The notes under the pieces were generated by a model. That model searched no databases and was not told the origin of the DNA. It saw nothing but the letters and a program-made list of their open reading frames with translations. Shown piece by piece: positions 22,185-34,270 of a stretch of DNA of 64,000 nt. Within the stretch, counting starts at the first letter, position 1; every line of letters starts with the position of its first letter. The translations under genes and the position numbers were made by a program. This DNA comes from Echinarachnius parma (lineage: Eukaryota > Echinodermata > Echinoidea > Clypeasteroida > Echinarachniidae), in contig JBAMJV010010035.1 of assembly GCA_037951105.1 (NCBI GenBank), positions 1 to 64,000 on the forward strand, in the 5' to 3' direction.

Positions 22185-22493
22185 TTCGGCTTCAAGGTGG
22201 AGATAGTGTGACTAGGGGACGAGTTGAGATATTCTCAAACGGAGCCTGGGGTACTGTCTGTGATGATAACTGGGATATCCAGGATGCGGACGTTGTTTGC
22301 AGAAGTCTTGGTTTCATGGCTGCGGAGGCGACACTGAGTAGCGATGAATTTAGCCCAAGCACCGGAGACATTCAACTTGGTGATGTTATGTGTACCGGTA
22401 CAGAGACGTCCATCTTGGATTGTGCACATGCTGGGCTTGGAGTCCACAACTGTGACCATAGCCAGGTTGTTGGTGTCAGATGTTTATCTTCAG
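22185..22493 (+). CDS. exon, SRCR domain 8 (block B, unit 4)
   Basis: The exon has 309 bases, follows CTGACAG and ends CTTCAG|GTAAAA. It begins VRLQGGDSVTRGRVEIFSNG. The nearly invariant Glu of the EGRVE motif is Arg here, which is unique among the 19 domains. The rest is ordinary: WGTVCDDNWDIQDADVVC, SLGFMAAEATLS and TGTETSILDC, ending VVGVRC where other domains have DAGVRC or DVGVRC. Six cysteines are present. It is the last exon before a 16.3-kb intron that carries the large transposon nest. The partner is domain 4. Confidence 0.86.
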
Positions 22494-22509
22494 GTAAAAT
22501 AATACGCTT

Positions 22510-23300
22510 AAGAGATGCACTATGTACGCACCTCCGTCGGCCTCCAGTAATGGAACTTGCACATTATTTACTTGTCAATGATGTAGGGTCTACACAAATA
22601 TCATGAGACCCAAGTTCATGTCCAGATACAGGTTTTTTGCCTGCGCTTGTTATGCCTCTGCAAAACGAAGATGAGTCAGTATTGTAGCAAAACATCCTTT
22701 GGAGTTTTGAATGGATCCACACTAAAGTTACAGTTACGAATGCACGGCGGGAAACCCAACAATCTGCTCCTCCGAAATGTTTCCAGGATGCCGAATACGC
22801 GGACTGCTGTATACCGGTTCTGGTCAAGATACACCACGCCCATAGAATGGACGATCTTTGTGTCAAATATATTACCTGATGTGCTGAATGGAGATTTCAC
22901 GCCGTGTTTACAGTGTAGATGGCTACACTCGTAGTTCCACTGGTTGCCTGCTGTGTTGATGGAAATTCTGTTAAATCTTCGTCGTTCCACCCGTACCCGG
23001 CAAGTTCGTTTGTTATTGTGTTCCTCGAGTCCCACGTCGCTCAGCAAGGATCGTGCAAACTTTGTCTCCAGTATCCCTCGCTGCTCGGAAAGTTCATTCA
23101 AACCTGTTTCCAGAATCTGTTGCTGCTCTGCAGGTTCATGCAAACCTGTTTCCAGAATGCAACAATGCTCTGCAGGTTCGTGCAGAGCTGTTTCCAGAGT
23201 CCCACGTTTCTCTGCAAGATTCCCTGTCTTGTGATCTTCAGAGTATTGTTTGTCTTGAATGTGTTCTTCGCATCTGTCTTGTGATCTTCACACCGACCTT
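22510..23300 (-). pseudogene. dispersed unrecognised coding-like fragment, minus strand
   Basis: On the minus strand a 155-codon frame starts in 14-residue repeats (HEPAEQQQILETGL, NELSEQRGILETKF) that look coiled-coil. A Cys/His stretch (ECSHLHCKHGVKSP) and an ordered-looking C-terminal part follow. A second minus frame downstream (SAGKKPVSGHELGSHDICVD) recurs almost unchanged at 20,079-20,216, so the segment is a repeated unit. I do not recognise the family. It could be part of a larger transposon or a decayed gene fragment. Confidence 0.4.
23060..23225. repeat. 42-base tandem repeat, ~3.5 copies
   Basis: Degenerate units such as GCAGGTTCATGCAAACCTGT followed by TTCCAGAATGCAACAATGCTCT. The 42-base period keeps a 14-residue coding repeat on the minus strand. 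Confidence 0.75.
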
Positions 23301-23456
23301 CCCATGCCCACTTAGTTTAATTTAAAAACTAGCCAGTACTGCCAGCGGCATAGGGCCACTCCGTCAAATACTATTCCGGCACACTGCTTAGGCAATCACA
23401 TGTCATATGACGTCTATTTGGCGGCAGTCTCCCATTTATACAGGGGTAATACCATA

Positions 23457-23817
23457 GTGGAAGCGGTGTGGTAAGATCGGTAGAGCGCGTGCTTTCTGAT
23501 CGTGAGTCCCCGAGTTCGAACCCTGCCCACTGCCTTTGTCCTTCAGCAATGCATTTTATCCACATTGCTGCTCTCTACCTAGGAGTATAAATGGGTACCT
23601 GGTTGGGTGTTAATTAGCATGCGCGCTATCATCATATGGCTGCCATTAGCTAGTATGCTCCCCGGGGAGTTGAGATGGTGCACAAGGTAATTGTGCGGGT
23701 TTGAACTGTACCAGTAACGACCAGGGTAATAATACAAGCGCATAGAGACGTGCTTCGGCAATGTGATATGCGCTATATAAAAACTGTGTATTATTATTAT
23801 TATTATTATTATTAATG
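23457..23817 (+). mobile_element. tRNA-derived SINE with (ATT)n tail
   Basis: The head GTGGTAAGATCGGTAGAGCG looks like a tRNA A-box region, and GAGTTCGAACCC at 23,512-23,523 is a pol III B box. The body ends GATATGCGCTATATAAAAAC and (ATT)n. Minus-strand relatives lie at 61,195-61,553 and, truncated, at 50,741-50,925. Confidence 0.8.
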
Positions 23818-25125
23818 TATCATGTGCCACGTCATCTAAAGAACGTCGCCCCGTACACGACGCTTCTCTAAATTATATAGATAACGTAAGCCGATGTATT
23901 ATCAATCACATGTCAATCACGCTGCTGATTTTGGACCCTAAATGTGGGCGGGACGTAAACTGGCTGCTAAGTGAGATTTAGCCACTCAAAATTAGCCTGA
24001 AATCACGTCTGTGTTTTTGTTCATGGATTTTTTTGGCAGACCTAGTTTACAATTCATCAACTATAGAATAAGTGCCAAAGTACGTTGTATTCTGTAGTTC
24101 CGTTAATCTTAATGCAGCGACGGCTTACATCGCGCTCCCTGCCTGCATTACTCAAACTCAAAGATTATCCCGTCATCTAAATAACGTGTCTTATGAACAT
24201 CTACCTAATTAAAGACTTTAAAAGATCTATATAGTAACATTGTCCAAATTCACAACAAATAATAATATTGTGGTTCACTACCTTGTTGTATTCGTATCAA
24301 CAATAGAAGACAGAAATATGGTTTTGTTTAAAGGAATTTCCATTTCGTTAGAAAAATATTTACGTCTGCAGTATTCGGATGTTGAGCTATCTACTAGATA
24401 GTCATGATTGCGAACAGAGTCAGAGCAATGATGGGGGAAATATCACTGTACTTTTTCGCACACAACTCGGACATTTAAAATCCATTTTACGTTTCTATAG
24501 TTTTGTTCACACAATGCTCAGTGGACATATCAGATCACAAAACTGAACATTTTACCATCCATTCTTTACTTTCCGCACGTGCCAACAAAGTTACTAGATC
24601 CCTTTAATCCGTTCATCCGAAGCGAAAACCAGTTCAAAATGTCAAAACAATACATAACACCAAAGCGTACCTGTCTGCATCACATGACTCACGATTCAGT
24701 TTCAGTTTAGTTTATATAATTTCTGACGTTACTTCACACTTTTGTACTTGTCCGTATATTGGGGCATTTGTTTTGCGACCGCGCAACTGCGCATGCGGAC
24801 AATCCTTGAAGCATTGTTCTGATCGAGGCGCCTTATAACTGTATTTACATACCCTAATAAATATCATAATTCCACAGAGTTTATTGAGAATGCACATTCA
24901 TGGCAGTACATGTGTGTCGTTCTGACTGGCTTCACGTCATACTTGGCAGTGTGTTTGTGTTGTTCTCCCCTTAACAATGCAATAATACGGTAAAGAACAA
25001 TCAAAGACAATAATTACATTATCGTGTAACAATATTGAGCGTATGTCCACATTTCTTACCGGGGGCTGAGGAATGTTTTCCCGAATTACATCATTACCGT
25101 TTTCATCCGAAAAGCAGTGAAAAGG
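23818..25125. other. intron sequence with dispersed repeats
   Basis: No gene. 23,940-24,120 is a second copy of the repeat at 830-1,012. 24,218-24,607 is a family A MITE. 24,640-25,125 holds nothing recognisable and leads to the target site of the hAT-like shell. Confidence 0.5.
24218..24607. mobile_element. MITE family A copy
   Basis: Runs from AAAGATCTATATAGTAACATTG to AACAAAGTTACTAGATCCCTTTAA. Internal family phrases are preserved. Confidence 0.6.
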
Positions 25126-25986
25126 CAGGGGCGTCGATCCTGGGGGGGGCAGGAGGGGCGGTCGCCCCCCCCCCCCCCCCCCCATGGAAATATTGGGGGG
25201 CGAACATATCATTTCGCCCCCCCCCCCAATAATTCCGAAAATGAGGAAGAAAAAAATCAAGTGATATAATGCCAAAGAGGGGATAGACACATTTATCAAT
25301 AATTAATCTTCAAAATAGCCGTTTTCTTGTTTGAAAAGCAATGTAAATCTCATTTTTGCCGCGCGCTTCGCGCGCAGACATTTACTGATATTGCAAGTTT
25401 CATGTTGGTCGCGAGAACTCACATTTCGAAACTTTTGTTGGGCAGTGAAATTTATCAAACGCACACCGCAAACGAAGTTAATTAAACCTTCATCTATAGA
25501 TAGCCCACCGTCTCCGAAAATAAAATAATCTGAATTATATCTTTCAGTCATTCGGTCCATATGCGCTGAACGCAAAACATATTAGAATAATTATCATGTC
25601 CCCCCACATTTGAAGGTGGTGAAGATTGTCCCCCTCCCTTTGTCATTATGTATATTTGAATCCATACTTATATACTTTATATTACGTGACATTTCTGGCT
25701 CATGTGTGCACCAAATCGCACAATTTCACGCCCCAAAATACAAAAGCTCCCTACTCTGGGAGGGGGACACCCCCTCCCACACCCTGCCCCGCTCGGTCGC
25801 TTCGCTTTCTCGCAATGTCTCCCCTCCAGTTTTGAGGAGTTGTTGACGCCTTTGCTTAGTTTCATGGGAGCCCAATGCCCTAGATTATATCGATGGCTCT
25901 ATATATAGTATACAGGATCACGTGGATCCATTTCATGGAAGGCTCAATCTTTTCCTCGCTATGCCCTTTAAAAAATACGTTAGGAG

Positions 25987-26922
25987 TGTTACAAATGTCG
26001 GGTGATGACAAATGTTTGGGATGAGGATGATGATGATAATGATGATATGTTGTGTGTCTTTAAATTAATACGTTCAGTTCCACTCAGCAATCACACAGGT
26101 TCGCAATCAATCACGGTAGCGTGCCTCAAACAATCCAACGTAAGGAGACAATAATGGATAAGGATTCAAGTTCTGAAATTATATAACTGCTTGAGTTTAT
26201 TCACGAGTACATACCACATATGGGTTGACACGAATGTGGGATTACTAAATGTAGGCTGCGGAGAACGCAGATCAGAACTAGCTCAAAAACGTAACTAAAC
26301 TCGCCCTAACCCATGGCTATATAGCTAACTCCAATCCACACTGACTACGAGCTCTCTGGTACAACTAACGAACTCCCCTGTACAACTAACTATCGTACAA
26401 CTCACCACCTCATTTAGGAAAAGTCAAGTATTTATACACTTTACAAGAAAGTAGAGACATGTTGAAGTCTTCGACAAATATGTAAGGTATTTCAAATATC
26501 TCAACATCATAAGAAACATTGCATAGTTTTACACATACTTCAACTTCATATAAAACATAGCATTCTTTCTAAAACAAAGAATAAGATAAAACACCAAAAT
26601 ATTATGGAATGGGGGAATTTCTGGAATTCAGAGCATGAGCAAGAGAATGTCAACATTTAGGAAAGGAAAGTGGTATCTGGTAGGAAAGAGAGGGCCACTT
26701 GTTCTGATTCCAAAACAAGACGATAAGCGAGAGTAATACGACCCACGCGGGAGGGCGAGAAACTGAGGGATGGGAATCAAAGGAAAAAGAAAGAGGGGAA
26801 GCGAGATAGTGGAGGTCTGACTAAACATGAATCAACGACGAAACGCATTTATACATTCATTTACTACAGGTCAGGTATAATTGTCCAATACTTTGCAAAT
26901 ACGATCATGAAAATTCGTAACA
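25987..26922 (-). repeat. LTR copy 1 (3' LTR, outermost left)
   Basis: 936 bases, TGTTACAAATG...TTCGTAACA. It is followed by the purine tract (CTATCCCCCCTCCTC on the + strand). Its left flank is hAT-like shell sequence, as expected for an element end. Confidence 0.85.
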
Positions 26923-26942
26923 CTATCCCCCCTCCTCATAAG
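26923..26942 (-). other. polypurine tract of the LTR element
   Basis: The minus strand reads GAGGAGGGGGGATAG against the 3' LTR. Equivalent tracts follow LTR copies 2 and 3 (28,903 and 34,271). Confidence 0.65.
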
Positions 26943-27966
26943 TCGATGCCCTCATCGACATGATTAAAATAAGAGGACATTCAAATTCTCATCAACAATT
27001 TTCAATAAACTCATTATTATAACATTTCAATAATTTAAAGCGAAAACAAATTGTATACAGACTATAAACTGAGGCAAAATAACAGCGTTTTCAATTCAAT
27101 CAAAGTTCATGGTTAAATCAAGTTTAAACAAGTACATAATAAAAAAAAATCGACCAATCGTTCCTTTCTTGCGAAACTATGTCTGGCCACAAAAAATGTG
27201 GTACATGTATTATCATAACACATCACGTGTATTTACAACGTACAACATAAACACGAGCAATAGGTGTCAAAACAAGTGAGAGAGTGAGAACAGATTCAGG
27301 CGTAACAGGTGAGAAAGATCGAAAGGGGAGAGAGAGTCAATGCGATAGGGACGAGTTATAGTGGATAGATAGAGGAGGAGAGAAATATGGGTTGAGAGGG
27401 AGAAGAGAAGAAAGTGATTGGTCTAAAAGAGATAACACGCATATCGTGATTTCCTGCAAAACCAAATAAGATGGCAAAGTTAAAACACCAACGAAACAAA
27501 ACTTGTCGACATTGCGACATAACATGTGAATCACAACCAATACTGTATGTCGCAAAACATATTAGAATAATTATCATGTCCCCCCACATTTGAAGGTGGT
27601 GAAGATTGTCCCCCTCCCTTTGTCATTATGTATATTTGAATCCATACTTATATACTTTATATTACGTGACATTTCTGGCTCATGTGTGCACCAAATCGCA
27701 CAATTTCACGCCCCAAAATACAAAAGCTCCCTACTCTGGGAGGGGGACACCCCCTCCCACACCCTGCCCCGCTCGGTCGCTTCGCTTTCTCGCAATGTCT
27801 CCCCTCCAGTTTTGAGGAGTTGTTGACGCCTTTGCTTAGTTTCATGGGAGCCCAATGCCCTAGATTATATCGATGGCTCTATATATAGTATACAGGATCA
27901 CGTGGATCCATTTCATGGAAGGCTCAATCTTTTCCTCGCTATGCCCTTTAAAAAATACGTTAGGAG

Positions 27967-28902
27967 TGTTACAAATGTCGGGTGATGACAAATGTTTGGG
28001 ATGAGGATGATGATGATAATGATGATATGTTGTGTGTCTTTAAATTAATACGTTCAGTTCCACTCAGCAATCACACAGGTTCGCAATCAATCACGGTAGC
28101 GTGCCTCAAACAATCCAACGTAAGGAGACAATAATGGATAAGGATTCAAGTTCTGAAATTATATAACTGCTTGAGTTTATTCACGAGTACATACCACATA
28201 TGGGTTGACACGAATGTGGGATTACTAAATGTAGGCTGCGGAGAACGCAGATCAGAACTAGCTCAAAAACGTAACTAAACTCGCCCTAACCCATGGCTAT
28301 ATAGCTAACTCCAATCCACACTGACTACGAGCTCTCTGGTACAACTAACGAACTCCCCTGTACAACTAACTATCGTACAACTCACCACCTCATTTAGGAA
28401 AAGTCAAGTATTTATACACTTTACAAGAAAGTAGAGACATGTTGAAGTCTTCGACAAATATGTAAGGTATTTCAAATATCTCAACATCATAAGAAACATT
28501 GCATAGTTTTACACATACTTCAACTTCATATAAAACATAGCATTCTTTCTAAAACAAAGAATAAGATAAAACACCAAAATATTATGGAATGGGGGAATTT
28601 CTGGAATTCAGAGCATGAGCAAGAGAATGTCAACATTTAGGAAAGGAAAGTGGTATCTGGTAGGAAAGAGAGGGCCACTTGTTCTGATTCCAAAACAAGA
28701 CGATAAGCGAGAGTAATACGACCCACGCGGGAGGGCGAGAAACTGAGGGATGGGAATCAAAGGAAAAAGAAAGAGGGGAAGCGAGATAGTGGAGGTCTGA
28801 CTAAACATGAATCAACGACGAAACGCATTTATACATTCATTTACTACAGGTCAGGTATAATTGTCCAATACTTTGCAAATACGATCATGAAAATTCGTAA
28901 CA
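27967..28902 (-). repeat. LTR copy 2
   Basis: 936 bases, practically identical to copy 1 at an offset of exactly 1,980. It has the same hAT-like left flank, so it is a product of the tandem duplication rather than an independent insertion. Confidence 0.85.
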
Positions 28903-31211
28903 CTATCCCCCCTCCTCATAAGTCGATGCCCTCATCGACATGATTAAAATAAGAGGACATTCAAATTCTCATCAACAATTTTCAATAAACTCATTATTAT
29001 AACATTTCAATAATTTAAAGCGAAAACAAATTGTATACAGACTATAAACTGAGGCAAAATAACAGCGTTTTCAATTCAATCAAAGTTCATGGTTAAATCA
29101 AGTTTAAACAAGTACATAATTAAAAAAAATCGACCAATCGTTCCTTTCTTGCGAAACTATGTCTGGCCACAAAAAATGTGGTACATGTATTATCATAACA
29201 CATCACGTGTATTTACAACGTACAACATAAACACGAGCAATAGGTGTCAAAACAAGTGAGAGAGTGAGAACAGATTCAGGCGTAACAGGTGAGAAAGATC
29301 GAAAGGGGAGAGAGAGTCAATGCGATAGGGACGAGTTATAGTGGATAGATAGAGGAGGAGAGAAATATGGGTTGAGAGGGAGAAGAGAAGAAAGTGATTG
29401 GTCTAAAAGAGATAACACGCATATCGTGATTTCCTGCAAAACCAAATAAGATGGCAAAGTTAAAACACCAACGAAACAAAACTTGTCGACATTGCGACAT
29501 AACATGTGAATCACAACCAATACTGTATGTCATGTACTTGTATGTGCTGTCATTTTACACAGTTCCTAATTTCGATCGACACATTTTGCCACATATAATT
29601 TCAACGACAATCAGCAAGAAATCCCAGCATGTTATGATCAAATATACATGCACACATAAATCTGAACCAATTCAACTGCCATACAATATTTAAAAATCGA
29701 CATCAGCACAATACAACAAAAACAAGTTGCATAATGTGCATGAACATGATTAGCAAACACATCCTAGTACAGGAATGACAGAGTGAGTGATAAACAGAGA
29801 GGGAGAGAGGGGGTAGAAAGAAGAACTGAAGACATGTGTTATATACAGACTCTAACTGCTCGGAACACAACATGCATCAACAAAATATACGCTCGCCTTA
29901 TACAACCCCTGTATAAAATATATGCGAACCAAAAATACGGAATAAACTATTAACATGCATGAAAAGGAGAAACAAGAAACGATCGAAATTCAAGTACTTA
30001 TAGAAAGAGAACATCCAAACATAAAATTGAACGCTGCACAGTAACCGACACATCAAATTCCTGTATACAACTTACAAGGAACATTAACTACCAATAACTT
30101 CTTAAAACAAAACACACGTTCGTTTACCACAACAACTCTTATGTTTACGTTCATTCTCCTTCTTTTCGCATTCAGTTTTTGACGTTTCTTGTTTCTTCAA
30201 ATTAATAATGCCTACGAACTTATTCTAAATTTCATTAAATTTCACAGTGTGTTAAAGAACAAACATTGTTAAACATGTCATAATTTCATCAAGCAAAAAT
30301 AAAAGGCTAAATTAAAGACAAACTGTATCCTCGGTCATTGTACTGAGTTCATTATTGTCCAAGTTAATAAGTTTATTTCAACATGCAATAAATAAAGTTC
30401 CTTTTCTTCGCCAACACCAAGGGAATGTCTATATAGTCCATTGTCTCAGCTTCAAAGTTTAATTATTATAATATTATTCCTTCATAAATAATCGAAATTC
30501 TGACGATGATCACCACTGCAACAATCCGAGTCCGGCCAAGACCCGCCGTGATCGATGCCCATGGTCGTGTTCGTCATACACATATACTATCTGGATACGG
30601 GAATAGTAAATTTCGATGTAATCGCTTCCATGACGCTGTCGTGGTCATCTTCTGCGTCGTGGTTTATAAAACGTTCGCGGACGATTTGTGGAAAGGCGGC
30701 TTCCTGCGGCCCGGAGATTCCGGCTAAGGCGTCTGTGTTGGAGACGCAGGGCAGGTTGTCGTTTCGTACTTCGACCGCGTGATGGTCGCGATATCTTAAT
30801 TTACACTATATAAATTACCGGGCTCGTTCCAACGGAACCATATGGCAACGGCCCCTCAGCTCCGATTTCGGCGCGACCATTTGTTCAGATACCCAGTATG
30901 TTCCAACACATACTGGCTGTATCACAACGCGACTTAACATACAAATTAACCTAAACTACATATATCGCACCTCACTTCATAATCCACTACAGCAACGATG
31001 ACCCCAAGGCTCCTCCATATCGAAGACGATAATTTATCACACTAATAAAAAAAACTAAATAACTCTTTTCTCACAAATATCAATTAAAAGCTGTGTCGCA
31101 AACAAACCTCTTTGTTCACGTTTCATTACAATACAGCTAAACAGCTCTGCATAATTTACGATCCATATCCATAAATCTCAAATATTATTTTCCCAGATAT
31201 GTGCTAGCTGA

Positions 31212-31514
31212 TTAATGACGTCTAAACGCTTCCCTCGATGCCGTCGAATTGCAGAATATTTTACATGCCGATAGGTCAGGTTCTAGGTAATTCCGTCCGT
31301 GTACCACTCGAACTCCCAGCCGTTCCAGCACACAAGAAGGAACGACGCCGCACATGACGTCATGTGTGCTGATTCCCGCTGACGATGAACTACGGCATGC
31401 GGACGGCGATGACACGGGGTCGTCGAGAGGGCCGCTCCAGCTCCATACACGCCAGGTCAGAAGCTTCTCCTCGAACTCGCCAAAATGACCACCAACATCC
31501 ACCACCCTGACCAC
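31212..31514 (-). other. small unrecognised frame in LTR-element internal region
   Basis: A 100-codon minus-strand frame starting MVRVVDVGGHFGEFEEKLL and ending in AFRRH recurs at 36,559-36,861 with a few substitutions. It lies near the 5' side of the element in the correct orientation, where gag would start. It shows no recognisable domain, and near-identity may simply reflect recent duplication. Confidence 0.3.
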
Positions 31515-31782
31515 GTGCCAAGCTTAGTCATACTGGCCTCCATCATATCAGGATCACTCGCCCAACTCTTCCTCCGTGAGCATGTCCATCTCCAAACATG
31601 GCGATCTTCATACCAATGTGAATTGTATGAACTGGCGACAACAAATCCAAATCGTGTCCATGATCTTAATCACAGAGCATGTACTCCTCTTGCCAACATT
31701 ATGGTGTAAGAATAAATATCCAAGTTAGTTTCTGGCTGGAGCCATTTCTCCAGAAAACCGAGGTACAGAGGTTGCACGAGCA

Positions 31783-33229
31783 CAGTGGCGTAGACAGGTT
31801 CTCACACCTGGGGGGGATGATTTGCCGTTTACCGGACCAATACCAATTTGTTCGCGGCCGAGACCACTTGTCGAAATATTGCGAGACCAAGTCCTCCAGG
31901 GGCGGATCTAGCTTTTTGCTAAGGGGTGGGGGGGGGGGGGGGTTGACCCAATGACGATCTAGCTTTTTGCTAAGGGGGGAGTTGACCCAATGATGATGCA
32001 GAGCATCGTCCGTGACCCGCGAAGCGGCGATTTTTTTTTGCTATTTTGAACCCCCGTAAGTGATTTTTTTCCACTTTTTTTCACTTATACATTTTCACTT
32101 GGCAGCCCAAGGGGGGGGGGGGGGGGGGTTTAAACCCCCTAACCCCCCCCCCCCTGGATCCGCCACTGTCCTCTCAGTGGGTGGGGGGGGGGGGGGGGGG
32201 CTTAGATGTTAGGATGGTCAAGACCAGGCGGGGCGGAAGCAGTTTTGGATTGGATTGGATTGGGGGGGGGGGGCAAAACCTATGGGGGGGGGGGGGGGGG
32301 GGCTCACAATTTTGTGTAGGCGCTCATGCCCAAACATGCACTAACAGTGCTTCCAACTTTGAGCCAGATGTGACATTGCAAGGAGCGAAGCGACCAAGCC
32401 CGAGGGAGCGAAGTGACTGAGCGGGGGGAGGGTGTGGGAGGGCCGGTGTCTCCCTCCCACGGTAGGGTGATTTTGCATTTTGGACTTGAAATTGTGCAAT
32501 CTGGTGCTTACCTAGATAGGAAATTTGGGGTTAACATTGAATGTTTCTGGGAAAGCGTGTTATAACTTGATCGACCAGAAATTTGTAATATATTTTCACG
32601 GAGAAAACAAATAATTGGCACACTAATGAATACGCACCCAACGCAAACACAAATATTATATTTATATTTAGCGTCATATACAGTTCCAACATCACCATAT
32701 GAAACATTATGTATGATCCAACAACTTAGCTTATTTGCCAACAAAAAGTCCTGAGGGGCGTATAGCTACCGAGGGCTGGGGCAGAGCCAAATAGGGACGG
32801 TTTGGGAAGGGGTATCCCCCTCCCACGGAGAAGATTTTGCATTATATATACTTGAAATGGTGCAATTTGGTGCACGTCACACAAGCAGCCAGAGCAATGC
32901 CAGCCTATGCTGGAACTACATGTACGTGGCCCGGTATACAGAACAAAATACTCACCCCGGACCATACCCAAGTTACACAACAAACTGAAATAATCTGTTC
33001 GCGCGCGAAGCGCGCAGCGAAAATGGAATGTGGATGTATAAATTACGGTAGAATTAACAAGTCTTATAGCTCATATAACTAATGTTTTTCCCACTCGTAT
33101 ACAGATACACAACAACAAAATTATATCCTTCCCTAAAACCTGGGGGGGATGATTGTACATGTCATCCCCCCCACCTTGTGAGGTGGGGGGGATGCATCCC
33201 CCTCATCCCCCCCGTTGTCTACGCCCCTG
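31783..33229. mobile_element. hAT-like element inserted in LTR-element internal region
   Basis: Ends CAGTGGCGTAGACAGG and GTTGTCTACGCCCCTG, with 8-base duplication CACGAGCA at 31,775-31,782 and 33,230-33,237. The sister internal region near 37,116 shows the empty site (GGTTG-CACGAGCA-GGTTC). It is 1,447 bases with no transposase. It contains G-runs, GGAGCGAAGCGACC and GCGCGCGAAGCGCGC phrases and a further nested element. Confidence 0.88.
31897..32168. mobile_element. 272-base inverted-terminus element nested in a hAT-like element
   Basis: Ends CAGGGGCGGATC and GGATCCGCCACTG are imperfect inverted repeats. Both sides show TCCTC (31,892-31,896 and 32,169-32,173). Internal G-runs make an independent test difficult. 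Confidence 0.6.
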
Positions 33230-33334
33230 CACGAGCAGGTTCATATTCCATTTTTACCAGTGTGAACTGAAATGAAGGATGTTGTCGCTATGTCAGGCAC
33301 GTGTTAAAGTCTGTATCCCACCGCTGCACACCAG

Positions 33335-34270
33335 TGTTACAAATGTCGGGTGATGACAAATGTTTGGGATGAGGATGATGATGATAATGATGATATGTTG
33401 TGTGTCTTTAAATTAATACGTTCAGTTCCACTCACCAATCACACAGTTTCGCAATCAATCACGGTAGCGTGCCTCAAACAATCCAACGTAAGGAGACAAT
33501 AATGGATGAGGATTCAAGTTCTGAAATTAGATAACTGCTTGAGTTTATTCAAGAGTACATACCACATATGGGTTGACACGAATGTGGGATTACTAAATGT
33601 AGGCTGCGGAGAACGCAGATCAGAACTAGCTCAAAAACGTAACTAAACTCGCCCTAACCCATGGCTATATAGCTAACTCCAATCCACACTGACTACGAGC
33701 TCTCTGGTACAACTAACGAACTCCCCTGTACAACTAACCATCGTACAACTCACCACCTCATTTAGGAAAAGTCAAGTATTTATACACTTTACAAGAAAGT
33801 AGAGACATGTTGAAGTCTTCGACAAATATGTAAGGTATTTCAAATATCTCAACATCATAAGAAACATTGCATAGTTTTACACATACTTCAACTTCATATA
33901 AAAAATAGCATTCTTTCTAAAACAAAGAATAAGATAAAACACCAAAATATTATGGAATGGGGGAATTTCTGGAATTCAGAGCATGAGCAAGAGAATGTCA
34001 ACATTTAGGAAAGGAAAGTGGTATCTGGTAGGAAAGAGAGGGCCACTTGTTCTGATTCCAAAACAAGACGATAAGCGAGAGTAATACGACCCACGCGGGA
34101 GGGCTAGAAACTGAGGGATGGGAATCAAAGGAAAAAGAGAGAGGGGAAGCGAGATAGTGGAGATCTGACTAAACATGAATCAACGACGAAACGCATTTAT
34201 ACATTCATTTACTACAGGTCAGGTATAATTGTCCAATACTTTGCAAATACGATCATGAACATTCGTAACA
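33335..34270 (-). repeat. LTR copy 3 (central)
   Basis: 936 bases with scattered substitutions against copies 1 and 2. It has internal sequence on both sides: the primer-binding-like site at left and the purine tract at right. Confidence 0.85.

Larger units (their letters stand above)
16640..22640 (+). repeat. segmental duplication, block B (SRCR domains 5-8)
   Basis: This is the second copy of the four-exon block. Domain pairs 1/5, 2/6, 3/7 and 4/8 differ at about 12-16 residues each. Insertions private to this copy are the inverted-repeat element at 17,286-17,690 and the foldback at 18,062-18,333. Those at 13,211-13,770 and 7.2-11.0 kb are private to block A. This places several insertions after the duplication. 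Confidence 0.8.
25571..29531. repeat. 1,980-base tandem duplication
   Basis: 25,571-27,551 recurs at 27,551-29,531 almost base for base. One difference seen is A to T near 27,141/29,121. The unit crosses element boundaries: 416 bases of hAT-like shell, a whole LTR and about 630 bases of internal sequence. The join lies at TGTATGT|CGCAAAACAT, with only a base or two of shared sequence. Confidence 0.9.

Noticed and set aside
23465-23530. Functional tRNA gene suggested by A and B boxes
   Set aside because: It is fused to a SINE body with an (ATT)n tail, has relatives at 61.2 and 50.7 kb, and no clean cloverleaf was seen.
25610-27888. Overlapping Pro/Ser-rich frames near 25.6-25.9 kb, repeated at 27.6-27.9 kb
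   Set aside because: They lie in G/C-run-rich non-coding hAT-like sequence and recur only because of the 1,980-base duplication.
30506-30782. Two overlapping 73-75-codon + strand frames, repeated at 35,875-36,151
   Set aside because: They run against the element's inferred direction, have no known domain, and their identity follows from the recent duplication of the internal region.
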